Below the pieces are notes generated by a model. It was not told the DNA's origin and ran no database searches. It saw only the letters and a program-made list of their open reading frames with translations. The position numbers and the translations under genes are program-made. A stretch of 64,000 nt of DNA. Source: Flavobacterium sp. MedPE-SWcel (GTDB lineage Bacteria; Bacteroidota; Bacteroidia; Flavobacteriales; Flavobacteriaceae). The DNA lies in NCBI GenBank assembly GCA_001874325.1, contig MPCW01000003.1, positions 124,001 through 188,000 on the forward strand, read 5' to 3'. Positions 17,292-27,057 of this stretch are shown in pieces (the first letter of the stretch is position 1; the number at the start of each line of letters is the position of its first letter).

Positions 17292-17873
17292 ATGATAGCA
17301 CATCTTCAGGGAAGACTAGTAGAAAAATTACCTACAGAGGTGGTGATAGATTGTAATGGTGTGGGATATCAGATAAATATATCGTTACATACATTCTCTT
17401 TACTACCTAATTCAGAAAACATAAAATTGTTTACTTTCCTTCTAGTTAAGGAAGATTCGCACACGCTTTATGGTTTTGTTGAAAAGTCTGAAAGAGAGCT
17501 TTTTAAACTTCTTATATCGGTTTCGGGTGTGGGGGCAGGTACAGCTAGAACGATGTTGTCGTCGTTAGACCCTAAGCAAATTATAAATGCTATTGGTACA
17601 GGAGATGTGGCTACTATACAATCAATAAAAGGAATTGGTATTAAAACAGCACAACGTGTTATACTCGATTTAAAGGATAAAGTGTTAAAACTATACGATT
17701 TAGAGGAAGTTTCTGTTGCAGGTTACAATACAAACAAAGATGAAGCGTTATCAGCCTTGGAGGTATTAGGCTTTAACAAAAAGATGGCAGAAAAAGCTAT
17801 AGATAAAATTGTTAAAGTAACTCCCGATGCTAATGTAGAATCAATTATAAAACAAGCATTAAAAAATTTATAA
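17292..17873 (+). CDS. ruvA: Holliday junction DNA-binding protein RuvA
   Basis: The tetrameric junction-binding partner of RuvB. About 193 residues: an N-terminal OB fold (MIAHLQGRLVEK, VIDCNGVGYQI), two helix-hairpin-helix segments (LISVSGVGAGTARTML and IQSIKGIGIKTAQRVILDLKD) and a C-terminal RuvB-binding domain (DEALSALEVLGFNKKMAEKAI). An ATG at 17286 is also in frame, but the one at 17292 gives the standard MIAHLQG start. It is followed after 3 nt by sprA, an arrangement common in Flavobacteriaceae, so the two are probably co-transcribed. Confidence 0.97.
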   Translation: MIAHLQGRLVEKLPTEVVIDCNGVGYQINISLHTFSLLPNSENIKLFTFLLVKEDSHTLYGFVEKSERELFKLLISVSGVGAGTARTMLSSLDPKQIINAIGTGDVATIQSIKGIGIKTAQRVILDLKDKVLKLYDLEEVSVAGYNTNKDEALSALEVLGFNKKMAEKAIDKIVKVTPDANVESIIKQALKNL

Positions 17874-17876
17874 TCC

Positions 17877-20800
17877 TTGGAAACAGAATACTCTAAAGAA
17901 TTTTATAGTAACTTGAAATATACGCTTTCGGCAATGCTGCTATTTTTTAGTATAGCATCGCAAGCACAAATAACTGATGAAGAGGAAGAGGCGGCAAGAG
18001 ATACTATAAAAGGTTATAATACAGGTAAGGTAGAAATTTCGAACCCTAGAAGTATAGTAGAGGCTTATACTTATGATCCTGTTACAAACCGTTATATTTA
18101 TACTAAGAAGTTTGAAGGGTTTAATATAAATCACCCTATTATACTTACTCCAGAACAGTATGATGAGTTAGTATTACGTGAATCAATGCGTGAGTACTAC
18201 CAGCAAAAATCTAGAGCAATTGACGGTAAGGGTAGTGAAGAGGAGCAGAGAGATCTTTTACCTCGTTATTATGTTAACTCTAAATTCTTTGAAACAGTTT
18301 TTGGAGGTAATACTATTGATGTAAGACCACAGGGATCTGTAGAGATGGATCTTGGAGTGCGTTTTACAAAGCAAGATAATCCATCTTTATCACCAAGAAA
18401 TAGAAGTACTTTTACATTTGATTTTGATCAACGTATTAGTATGAGCCTTCAAGGTAAGGTGGGTACTAAGTTAGCAGTTACAGCTAATTATGATACAGAG
18501 TCTACATTTGCTTTCCAGAATTTAATTAAATTAGAATATACACCTACAGAGGATGATATTATCCAAAAAATAGAAGTAGGTAATGTTAGTTTCCCATTAT
18601 CAAATTCTTTAATACGAGGAGCACAAAGTCTTTTTGGGGTTAAAATGCAATTGCAATTTGGTAAAACTACTTTTACAGGAATATTCTCAGAACAAAAATC
18701 GCAAACAAAAACAGTAACTGCCGAAGGTGGTGGAACTGTTCAAGATTTTGAAATTTTCGCATTAGATTATGATGCGGATAGACACTTCTTCCTTTCGCAA
18801 TATTTCAGAAATCAATATGACTATGCAATGCGAAGCTACCCTCTTATTAGTAGTAGAGTACAGATTACTCGTATGGAAGTTTGGGTGACTAATAGACAAA
18901 ATAGAATAAACGCTACAGAGAATAACTCTAGAAATATTATTGCTATTCAGGATTTAGGTGAATCGCAACTTACAAAATTTACAGTTGAAGGTAATACGGG
19001 ACAAGATTACACAGAGGAAACAGTAGGTTTTGCTGATTTTACTGCTGCAGGATTCTTTAATGTTGCACCAAATACACCACCAGATAATACGAATAACAAG
19101 TTAAACCCAGAGGTAATTGCTTCAGGGGGTGGTTGGTTAGCGCCTAGTATAAGAGAAATTGTAACGGTTTCTAACTCTAGTTTTACAAATGGACTGGATG
19201 CCAATGAAGGTAGAGATTATTCTAAGCTAGAGAATGCTCGTAAACTATCCACAAACGAATATACTTATAACGCTCAATTAGGTTATATATCACTTAATCA
19301 ACGTTTAAATAATGACGAAGTTTTAGCGGTAGCCTATCAATATACTATTGGAGGAGAAGTGTATCAAGTAGGTGAATTTGGTACAGATGGTGTTGACGCA
19401 ACTGTTGTAGGTGATGATGTGGATGGAAATACAGAAACAATTGCTACGCAGAGTTTGATACTTAAAATGCTGAAAAGTAACTTGGTTAATGTAAATGAAC
19501 CAGTTTGGGATATCATGATGAAGAATATTTATCAGGTACCTGGGGCTTATCAGCTGTCTCAAGAAGATTTTCGTTTTAATATCTTGTATACAGATCCTTC
19601 GCCGTTAAATTATATTACACCAGCACCAGCTACACCAGGTAACCCTTCTATACCATTACCAGCTGATGTTGCCGATACTCCATTAATGCGAGTGTTTAAC
19701 TTAGATAGATTAAATTATACAAATGACCCTCAGGTAGGAGGAGACGGTTTCTTTGATTTTGTACCAGGGGTTACTATAGATACTCAGTATGGACGAGTAA
19801 TGTTTACTACTGTAGAGCCTTTTGGAGAATATCTATTTAATAAATTATCTACAGATGACCCTACAGAGGAATATGATAATGACGATGATGAAAGCACATT
19901 TAATGCGAATCAGAAACGTTATGTATATCGTAGTTTATATAAAACTACAAATGCTGATGCATTGCAGGATAGTCAGAAGAATAAGTTTCAGTTAAAAGGG
20001 CGTTTCAAATCTACAGGAGGTAACGGTATATCTTTAGGAGCATTTAATGTTCCACAGGGATCTGTTGTTGTTACTGCTGGAGGCCGTACACTTGTAGAAG
20101 GAACAGACTATACTGTGAACTATCAATTAGGTAGAGTACAAATATTAGATCCTTCGTTGCAAAACTCGAATACTCCTGTTGAAGTTTCAGTAGAAAATAA
20201 TGCTACTTTTGGGCAACAAACAAGGCGTTTTGCAGGATTTAATATAGAGCATAAGTTTACAGACAAGTTCTTAGTAGGAGCTACTTTATTGAATATGTCT
20301 GAAAGACCATTTACACAAAAAACAAATTACGGACAAGAGTCAGTGAATAATACTATTTTCGGACTAAACACAGCTTATGCTACAGAGGTACCATTCTTTA
20401 CACGACTGGTTAATAAGTTGCCAAACTTAGATACCGATGTGCCTTCTAATATTTCATTTAGAGGAGAAATTGCTTATTTAAAACCGGGAGCATCTAAAGC
20501 AGATCAGTTTGGAGGAGAAGCTACTACATATGTAGATGATTTTGAAGGATCGCAGACAAATATAGATATGCGATCGGCGCAAGGGTGGACACTGTCAAGT
20601 GCACCAGTTACCGTGTTTGATAATGACATAGTCCCTAATGATAATTTAGAGTATGGTTATAAAAGAGCAAAATTAGCTTGGTATAGTATTGACCCAATAT
20701 TTTATAGTACTCAACGTCCAGGAGGTATTAGTCCGCAAGATCTTTCGTTTAACCAAACGAGACGTGTATATTATAATGAGCTTTATCCAGCTACTGATGT

Positions 20801-23800
20801 AGCAATAGGACAAACTACGGTTGTAAATACATTAGACCTTAGTTATTATCCACAAGAACGTGGGCCTTATAACTATAACCCATTAGCACAAGCCGATGAT
20901 AGTTTTACAGAATTAGAAGCTGAAACAAACTGGGCGGGTATAATGCGTTCTATAAATTCAACTAATTTTGAACAAACAAATGTAGAGTATATCCAGTTTT
21001 GGGTACTTGACCCTTATGATGGAACACCAGGTGTTGCAGATCCTGATAATACAGGTACATTAGAAATAAATCTTGGTGAAATATCTGAGGATGTGTTAAG
21101 AGATAATAGAAAACAGTATGAGAATGGTTTACCTGGTGTAGGTAGCACTCAGCCTGTATTTAGTAGTGCATGGGGAGATGTTCCTGTGTCACAATCATTA
21201 ATTTACGCTTTTGATACTGATGGTGGAAATAGAGAATTGCAAGATGCAGGTTTTGATGGATTAACAGATGATGAAGAAGCAGTCAAATTCCCAGGGTTTA
21301 ACCCAGAAGATCCTTCAGCAGATAACTATCAATTCTACTTAGCAGCAGATGGTGATGTACTTAATAGGTATAAAAATTATAATGGAACAGAAGGTAACTC
21401 TCCTGTAGATGTAGGTGATAATGATAGAGGTTCTACTACACTTCCTGATACTGAGGATGTGAATAGAGATAATACCATGAATACGATTGATGCTTACTAT
21501 AGATATAAAGTGCCTATTGGGCCTAATGCTATTGTAGGGCAAGATTATCTTGTAGATGTAAGACCATTTACAAATGTAGAATTACCTAATGGTGATAATG
21601 CTAGTGGTAGATGGTTATTGTATAAAATTCCTATTGATGGACCATTACGTGAAGAGGTAGGAGGAATTAGCAGTGTACGTTCTATTCGTTTTATGAGAAT
21701 GTTTGTTACAGGGTTTAAACGTGATATTACACTACGTTTTGGAGCATTAGATCTTGTTCGTGGAGAGTGGAGAAGGTTTACAAATACATTAGACCCGCAA
21801 GAGACAAATGAGCAAGATGAATTAGATAATACAGGTTTTGATGTTGTAGCACTTAATATACAAGAAAACGGAGATCGTTTTCCTATTCCTTATGTAACAC
21901 CGCCAGGGGTACAAAGAGAACAGTTGTATAATAATAATGCTATTATTAATCAAAATGAGCAATCACTTTCATTACGAGTATATTCAGCAGATGGAGCTGG
22001 AGATGGAGGGCTTGAGCCTAATGATTCTCGTGCGGTATTTAAAAATGTAAACGTAGATATGCGTCAGTACAAAAAACTAAGAATGTTTTTACATGCTGAA
22101 GCACTTCCTACAGATACTACGCCATTGCTAGATGATGAGATGAAAGCTTTCTTACGCTTTGGTAATGACTTTGTAGATAATTTCTATCAGGCAGAAATTA
22201 AACTAAGAGTTACAGGGCAAAATGAAAGAACTGCGGAACAGGTATGGCCAAAAGAAAATGAAATAAACTTACCGTTAGACGCGCTTACAAAATTAAAAAT
22301 TGCAGTATTAAACGGTACAGCACCAGCACCTGATGCACTAGGGATAGTTTATGTAGAGCTTAATGAACTTAATCCAGGTTCTGACCCTGATAACAGAATA
22401 CGTATTGGTATAAAAGGTAACCCTAATTTTGGGTACATTAGAACATTAATGTTAGGTGTGAAAAATGGTTATTTACCGGGAGAAGTGGGGGCTAAAAATT
22501 TAAGAGGAGAGGTTTGGTTTAATGAGCTTCGTCTTAGTGATATGGATAATAATGGTGGTATGGCTGCTGTTGCTAATGTAGATGCTAATTTTGCTGATTT
22601 TGCTACAGTGTCTGCAACAGGAAGTATTAGTACAATAGGTTTTGGTACAATAGAACAAGGCCCTAATGAAAGAAGTAGAGAAGATACTAAGCAGTATGAT
22701 CTTGTTACTAATGTTAATCTAGGTAAACTACTACCTAAGAAATGGGGGATTGTTTTACCGTTTAACTATGGTGTGGGTGAAGAGACTATAACACCAGAGT
22801 ATGATCCGTTCTATCAAGATGTACGTTTAGATCAACTTATAGATGAAACGGATGGTGAGGCTGAAAAAGAAAACTTAAGAAATAGAGCTATAGATTATAC
22901 TAAGCGAAGAAGTATAAACTTTATAGGGGTTAAAAAAGAACGTGCTCCAGATCAGAAGCAACGTTTTTATGATCCAGAAAATATAACATTATCGTACTCT
23001 TATAATCAAACAGATCACCATGATTATGAGATTGAGAATTTATTAGAACAAGATGTTAGAGTTAGTGCTGATTATACTTTTGCATTTAAGAGTAAGCCAA
23101 TAGAGCCATTTAAGAAAACAGGCTTTATGAAGAAAAGCGATTACTGGAAATTACTTAGAGATTTTAACTTTAACTATCTTCCTACTAACATATCGTTTAG
23201 CTCTAATATTATGAGGCAATACAGTAAACAACAATACAGAAATGTAGATGTAGACGGTATTCCTATTAACCCACTATATAGAAGAAATTACTTCTTTAAC
23301 TATCAGTATGGTTTAAATTATAACATTACGAAAGCACTTAAGTTTAACTATACAGTAGCGACTAGTAATATAGTAAGAAATTATCTAGATGAAGATGGTG
23401 CTCCTATAGAGGATTATAATGTTTGGCAAGGCTTCTGGGATACAGGAGAAGCAAATACTCATACACAACAATTTGTATTTAATTACGACTTGCCAATTAA
23501 TAAAATACCAGCACTTAAGTTTGTAAAGTCTACTTATACCTACTCAGGGACGTATAACTGGCAACGTTCATCTGATGCATTATCGCAAGTTGTAGATGAG
23601 AATAACTTTACATATCAATTAGGTAATACAATACAGAATTCGAGCTCACATAAGCTAAACGCAGCCTTTAATATGGATACGTTTTATAAGTATATAGGAC
23701 TTGGAGCTAAAAAGAAAAAGCCTAGAAATGCAGTTCCAAAAGGGCCGCCAAGACCAGGGCAAAAAATTAAGTCTGAAAAGAAATCTTCTGATGGAGGTAA

Positions 23801-25196
23801 TATTTTCTTAGATGGATTAGTAGGTGTAGCAACAAGTGTTAAAAATATTCAAGTTAATTATACCGAGACTAGTGGTACAGCATTACCAGGTTTCTTGCCA
23901 AGTGTAGGTTTCTTAGGTACATCAAAACCAACATTAGGATTTATCTTGGGTAGTCAAGATGCTGATGTAAGATATGAAGCAGCTAAGAATGGTTACCTTA
24001 CTAATTACCCTGAGTACAATCAGAACTTTACACAAGTAAAAACACAGTTACTTAATATTACAGCATCTATAAGTTTATTCCCTGATTTGAAAATAGACCT
24101 TACTGCTGATAGGTCTAAGTCAGACAATTACTCTGAGCAATATGATGTTAGTGATGGAGTGTATAATGCACGATCTCCATATAGTTATGGTAACTTCCAG
24201 ACATCTACAATTCTAATTAAAACAGCATTTAAAGCAAGTGATGTTAATGGGTCTGAGGCATTTGATCAAATGAGGTCAAATAGAATTATAGTTGCAAATA
24301 GACTTGCAGAACAGTTTTATGGAACTACAGATTTCCCGAGATATGGAGATGCAGGGCAACCAGCGAGTGATTTTAGTGATGCAAATATTGGATACCCTGT
24401 AGGCTTCGGTAAAAACAGTCAAAGAGTATTATTGCCTTCTTTCCTTGCAGCATACTCTGGGCAAGATGCAGGTAAGGTTTCAACAAGCCCTTTCCGTGAT
24501 ACACCATTACCTAACTGGGTAGTTAAATATACGGGGCTTATGCGTTATAAGTTCTTTAAAGAAAGATTTAGAAGATTTTCTATTCAGCATGGTTATAGAG
24601 CATCATATAATATTAATGCATACCGTTCTAACTTTGAATATGACCAGAACCCTACAGGGCAAGATAATGATGGTGTAGGTAACTTCTATTCAGAGCATAT
24701 TATATCAAACATTAACCTTTCAGAGCAGTTTAACCCACTTATAAGGATAGACTTCGAGATGAAGAACTCTATTAAGATATTAGCAGAGGTTAGAAAAGAT
24801 AGAACACTGAATATGAGTTTTGATAATAACTTATTAACAGAGGTGAAAGGAAATGAATATATCATTGGTTTAGGATATCGTATAAAAGATGTTAGAATTA
24901 ACTCTAGCCTTGCAGATAACCCAACTAATGTTATTAAGAGTGATATTAACCTTAAGGCTGATTTCTCTTTAAGAAAGAATGAAACTATAGTACGTTATTT
25001 AGATTATGATAATAATCAGCTTGGTGGAGGACAAAATATATGGTCTATTAAGTTTACAGCAGATTACTCGTTTAGTAAAAACCTTACTGCGATATTCTAC
25101 TATGATCATTCGTTCTCAAAAGCGGTTATATCTACATCATATCCATTAACAAATATCCGTACAGGCTTTACCCTGAGATATAATTTTGGAAATTAA
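17877..25196 (+). CDS. sprA: Gliding motility / type IX secretion outer-membrane translocon SprA
   Basis: A giant protein of about 2,440 residues, close to the usual SprA length of about 2,400. SprA is the outer-membrane beta-barrel channel of the type IX secretion system, needed for export of gliding adhesins such as SprB. The N-terminal signal (LSAMLLFFSIASQAQ) is followed by typical SprA segments: DVRPQGSVEMDLGV near 150, IEVGNVSFPL near 235, YVDDFEGSQTNIDMRSAQGW near 890, ERGPYNYNPLAQ near 995, and many aromatic beta-strand ends (such as FTLRYNFGN at the C-terminus). There is no ATG in front of the signal peptide; the possible starts are TTG at 17877 (3 nt after ruvA) or TTG at 17913, which gives MKYTLSAMLLFFSIA. 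Confidence 0.95.
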   Translation: METEYSKEFYSNLKYTLSAMLLFFSIASQAQITDEEEEAARDTIKGYNTGKVEISNPRSIVEAYTYDPVTNRYIYTKKFEGFNINHPIILTPEQYDELVLRESMREYYQQKSRAIDGKGSEEEQRDLLPRYYVNSKFFETVFGGNTIDVRPQGSVEMDLGVRFTKQDNPSLSPRNRSTFTFDFDQRISMSLQGKVGTKLAVTANYDTESTFAFQNLIKLEYTPTEDDIIQKIEVGNVSFPLSNSLIRGAQSLFGVKMQLQFGKTTFTGIFSEQKSQTKTVTAEGGGTVQDFEIFALDYDADRHFFLSQYFRNQYDYAMRSYPLISSRVQITRMEVWVTNRQNRINATENNSRNIIAIQDLGESQLTKFTVEGNTGQDYTEETVGFADFTAAGFFNVAPNTPPDNTNNKLNPEVIASGGGWLAPSIREIVTVSNSSFTNGLDANEGRDYSKLENARKLSTNEYTYNAQLGYISLNQRLNNDEVLAVAYQYTIGGEVYQVGEFGTDGVDATVVGDDVDGNTETIATQSLILKMLKSNLVNVNEPVWDIMMKNIYQVPGAYQLSQEDFRFNILYTDPSPLNYITPAPATPGNPSIPLPADVADTPLMRVFNLDRLNYTNDPQVGGDGFFDFVPGVTIDTQYGRVMFTTVEPFGEYLFNKLSTDDPTEEYDNDDDESTFNANQKRYVYRSLYKTTNADALQDSQKNKFQLKGRFKSTGGNGISLGAFNVPQGSVVVTAGGRTLVEGTDYTVNYQLGRVQILDPSLQNSNTPVEVSVENNATFGQQTRRFAGFNIEHKFTDKFLVGATLLNMSERPFTQKTNYGQESVNNTIFGLNTAYATEVPFFTRLVNKLPNLDTDVPSNISFRGEIAYLKPGASKADQFGGEATTYVDDFEGSQTNIDMRSAQGWTLSSAPVTVFDNDIVPNDNLEYGYKRAKLAWYSIDPIFYSTQRPGGISPQDLSFNQTRRVYYNELYPATDVAIGQTTVVNTLDLSYYPQERGPYNYNPLAQADDSFTELEAETNWAGIMRSINSTNFEQTNVEYIQFWVLDPYDGTPGVADPDNTGTLEINLGEISEDVLRDNRKQYENGLPGVGSTQPVFSSAWGDVPVSQSLIYAFDTDGGNRELQDAGFDGLTDDEEAVKFPGFNPEDPSADNYQFYLAADGDVLNRYKNYNGTEGNSPVDVGDNDRGSTTLPDTEDVNRDNTMNTIDAYYRYKVPIGPNAIVGQDYLVDVRPFTNVELPNGDNASGRWLLYKIPIDGPLREEVGGISSVRSIRFMRMFVTGFKRDITLRFGALDLVRGEWRRFTNTLDPQETNEQDELDNTGFDVVALNIQENGDRFPIPYVTPPGVQREQLYNNNAIINQNEQSLSLRVYSADGAGDGGLEPNDSRAVFKNVNVDMRQYKKLRMFLHAEALPTDTTPLLDDEMKAFLRFGNDFVDNFYQAEIKLRVTGQNERTAEQVWPKENEINLPLDALTKLKIAVLNGTAPAPDALGIVYVELNELNPGSDPDNRIRIGIKGNPNFGYIRTLMLGVKNGYLPGEVGAKNLRGEVWFNELRLSDMDNNGGMAAVANVDANFADFATVSATGSISTIGFGTIEQGPNERSREDTKQYDLVTNVNLGKLLPKKWGIVLPFNYGVGEETITPEYDPFYQDVRLDQLIDETDGEAEKENLRNRAIDYTKRRSINFIGVKKERAPDQKQRFYDPENITLSYSYNQTDHHDYEIENLLEQDVRVSADYTFAFKSKPIEPFKKTGFMKKSDYWKLLRDFNFNYLPTNISFSSNIMRQYSKQQYRNVDVDGIPINPLYRRNYFFNYQYGLNYNITKALKFNYTVATSNIVRNYLDEDGAPIEDYNVWQGFWDTGEANTHTQQFVFNYDLPINKIPALKFVKSTYTYSGTYNWQRSSDALSQVVDENNFTYQLGNTIQNSSSHKLNAAFNMDTFYKYIGLGAKKKKPRNAVPKGPPRPGQKIKSEKKSSDGGNIFLDGLVGVATSVKNIQVNYTETSGTALPGFLPSVGFLGTSKPTLGFILGSQDADVRYEAAKNGYLTNYPEYNQNFTQVKTQLLNITASISLFPDLKIDLTADRSKSDNYSEQYDVSDGVYNARSPYSYGNFQTSTILIKTAFKASDVNGSEAFDQMRSNRIIVANRLAEQFYGTTDFPRYGDAGQPASDFSDANIGYPVGFGKNSQRVLLPSFLAAYSGQDAGKVSTSPFRDTPLPNWVVKYTGLMRYKFFKERFRRFSIQHGYRASYNINAYRSNFEYDQNPTGQDNDGVGNFYSEHIISNINLSEQFNPLIRIDFEMKNSIKILAEVRKDRTLNMSFDNNLLTEVKGNEYIIGLGYRIKDVRINSSLADNPTNVIKSDINLKADFSLRKNETIVRYLDYDNNQLGGGQNIWSIKFTADYSFSKNLTAIFYYDHSFSKAVISTSYPLTNIRTGFTLRYNFGN

Positions 25197-25233
25197 TTGA
25201 TGTGATTCATTTTATAATTATCGTATTTAAACA

Positions 25234-25241
25234 TACATTTG
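25234..25241 (+). promoter_or_regulatory. Promoter -7 element of gcvH
   Basis: TACATTTG matches TAnnTTTG, 22 nt before the gcvH ATG, suggesting gcvH-VanZ are expressed separately from sprA. Confidence 0.5.
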
Positions 25242-25263
25242 CTGAAAATAAATAACAAACAAC

Positions 25264-25644
25264 ATGAATATACCTGCAGAATTAAAGTACACTAAAGACC
25301 ACGAGTGGGTTAAAATAGAAGGAGATGTTGCAACAATTGGTATTACTGATTTTGCTCAGAAAGAATTAGGAGATATTGTATATGTAGAGGTGGAAACACT
25401 AGATCAAACACTTGATAAGGATGAAGTTTTTGGTACAGTAGAAGCAGTAAAAACAGTATCAGATCTTTTCTTGCCTTTAACAGGTGAAGTTATAGAATTT
25501 AATGAAGAGCTTGAAACTACACCAGAAAATGTAAACAACGATGCTTATGGCGAAGGTTGGATGGTTAAAGTTAAGTTTACTAATACTGATGAAGTAGGAG
25601 AGCTGTTAAGTGATGAGCAGTATAAAGAATTGATTGGTGCGTAA
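25264..25644 (+). CDS. gcvH: Glycine cleavage system H protein
   Basis: The lipoyl carrier of the glycine cleavage system, shuttling the aminomethyl group between P, T and L proteins. It has 126 residues, the usual size, with the lipoyl-lysine K63 in [11 protein letters not shown] and the N-terminal [11 protein letters not shown]. No gcvT or gcvP is nearby, as is common in Bacteroidota. The downstream VanZ-like gene overlaps its last codons, so translation is probably coupled. Confidence 0.97.
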   Translation: MNIPAELKYTKDHEWVKIEGDVATIGITDFAQKELGDIVYVEVETLDQTLDKDEVFGTVEAVKTVSDLFLPLTGEVIEFNEELETTPENVNNDAYGEGWMVKVKFTNTDEVGELLSDEQYKELIGA

Positions 25645-26011
25645 TATCTATTTCTGGGCTGCTATAGCATGGACGTTACTTGTAACGGTTTTATGTTTAG
25701 TGAGTACAGAAAATTTAGGGGAGGTTAATAAATTTGAGCTTCCTAATAAAGATAAGTACGGTCATTTTGTATTCTATTTTGTGTTTACCTTATTGTGGTA
25801 TGCTTACTTTAAGTTGAGAGGTAAAATGACTCTTAGGCGTATGAAGTTTTTGGCAATGTTTTTTGCTTTTTTATACGGTACACTAGTAGAGATATCGCAA
25901 GGGTTATTTACCCAAGGTAGAGAAGCCGATGTTATGGATATTGTGTTTAATACTCTAGGTAGTATAGCAGCAATATTTTTGGTATGGTTAATACAAAAGA
26001 GTAAAAAATAA
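25637..26011 (+). CDS. VanZ-like membrane protein
   Basis: A protein of about 124 residues with four hydrophobic helices and the VanZ-family features: [10 protein letters not shown] after helix 1, [21 protein letters not shown] (the conserved Asp-Lys-x-x-His segment), and [25 protein letters not shown]. VanZ proteins are widespread; their biochemical role is unclear outside teicoplanin resistance. The start is GTG at 25637 (or TTG at 25634); no in-frame ATG precedes the first helix. It overlaps gcvH by 8 nt. A terminator follows directly. Confidence 0.85.
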   Translation: MRNIYFWAAIAWTLLVTVLCLVSTENLGEVNKFELPNKDKYGHFVFYFVFTLLWYAYFKLRGKMTLRRMKFLAMFFAFLYGTLVEISQGLFTQGREADVMDIVFNTLGSIAAIFLVWLIQKSKK

Positions 26012-26017
26012 TATATT

Positions 26018-26050
26018 ATCCCTCCGCTATAAACGGAGGGATATTTTTTT
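26018..26050 (+). terminator. Terminator after the gcvH-VanZ pair
   Basis: A perfect 9-bp stem ATCCCTCCG/CGGAGGGAT with loop CTATAAA, followed by ATTTTTTT. It lies only 14 nt before the deoC ATG, leaving little room for a deoC promoter. Confidence 0.9.
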
Positions 26051-26063
26051 ATATCATGTTATT

Positions 26064-26807
26064 ATGGAGTTAAAGCAATATCTAGATTCGACTTATTTAA
26101 AAACAGCTACACAAGCAGAGCTTACTGAGGCCGAAAATTTAACGGTTGTAAATACTATTGTGGACGAAGCAATACAAGAGCAGTTTAAACTTGTAATGAT
26201 TCGACCAGAAATGGTAAAACTGGCAAAAGAGAAAATAACAACTGCTAATGTAAAAGTAGGGGTAGGAACTGTTATCGATTTTCCTGAGGGTAGAGGTGCG
26301 CTTCAAGAAAAACTACAAGAGGCCGAAAAAGCAATTGCAGATGGGGTTGACGATTTAGATTTTGTAGTAGATTATACTTCTTTTAAAGCAGGTAAAATTG
26401 CAGATGTTAAAGAGCAAGTGTTAGCTTGTACAAAGTTGGGTTTAGCGAATGATAAGATTGTGAAATGGATAATAGAGGTGGCGGCATTAAACAATCAGCA
26501 GATAGTACGGTTGAGTGCTTTAATTAAAAACGTAGTGCTTTCTAATTTTGAAGAAGAACATTATCAATCTGTTTTTGTAAAATCATCTACAGGTTTTTAT
26601 AAAACAACGGATGGGCAGTCTAATGGAGCTACGGTACCAACTATTAAGTTGATGCTAGAAAATTCATTTCCGTTATCTGTAAAGGCAGCAGGAGGGGTTC
26701 GTACCTATGAAGAGGCTATGCAAATGATAACACTAGGTGTAAAAAGAATCGGTACATCATCGGCTAAAGCAATTGTGAGTGATGGTAATGCTAGTGATGG
26801 ATATTAA
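26064..26807 (+). CDS. deoC: Deoxyribose-phosphate aldolase
   Basis: A class I aldolase that splits 2-deoxyribose-5-phosphate into glyceraldehyde-3-phosphate and acetaldehyde, used in deoxynucleoside breakdown. The 247 residues show the TIM-barrel pattern with Schiff-base lysine K173 in VFVKSSTGF, the second active-site lysine K207 in SVKAAGGVRT, and DLDFVVDYTSFKAG near 97-110. Length matches the family. It sits alone between two terminators; no other nucleoside-catabolism gene is in the window. Confidence 0.95.
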   Translation: MELKQYLDSTYLKTATQAELTEAENLTVVNTIVDEAIQEQFKLVMIRPEMVKLAKEKITTANVKVGVGTVIDFPEGRGALQEKLQEAEKAIADGVDDLDFVVDYTSFKAGKIADVKEQVLACTKLGLANDKIVKWIIEVAALNNQQIVRLSALIKNVVLSNFEEEHYQSVFVKSSTGFYKTTDGQSNGATVPTIKLMLENSFPLSVKAAGGVRTYEEAMQMITLGVKRIGTSSAKAIVSDGNASDGY

Positions 26808-26827
26808 TTTATCGTATCTATATAAAT

Positions 26828-26861
26828 AAAAAGCCTTCTTGTGTACACAAGAAGGCTTTTC
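26828..26861 (+). terminator. Terminator of deoC
   Basis: A long perfect stem AAGCCTTCTTGT/ACAAGAAGGCTT with a 2-4 nt loop, followed by TTTT. Flanking A/T runs could let it act in both directions. Confidence 0.85.
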
Positions 26862-27057
26862 CTTTCATAGCAATTCTCCCAAATTTATCATTATAACAGT
26901 AGTTGCATCAACCGTTATATTGTTAAGATGCGCACTTTGTAAAAAGGTTGCGTGCAAAAAATGCTTTTTTTGAAAATTTATTCAAAATTCATTTTAAGAT
27001 TATTCATGTTGATGAAATGTTTTTTTTAAAGTATCTTTGCGCCAGTTTTTAATTTTC
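26862..27057 (+). promoter_or_regulatory. ctaB: Intergenic region with the ctaB promoter
   Basis: About 195 bases without a gene. The clear signal is a promoter near its end: TTG at 27009-27011, a 20-nt spacer, and TATCTTTG at 27032-27039, 18 nt before the ctaB ATG. The upstream part is A/T-rich (several A and T tracts); I see no further structure. Confidence 0.6.
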
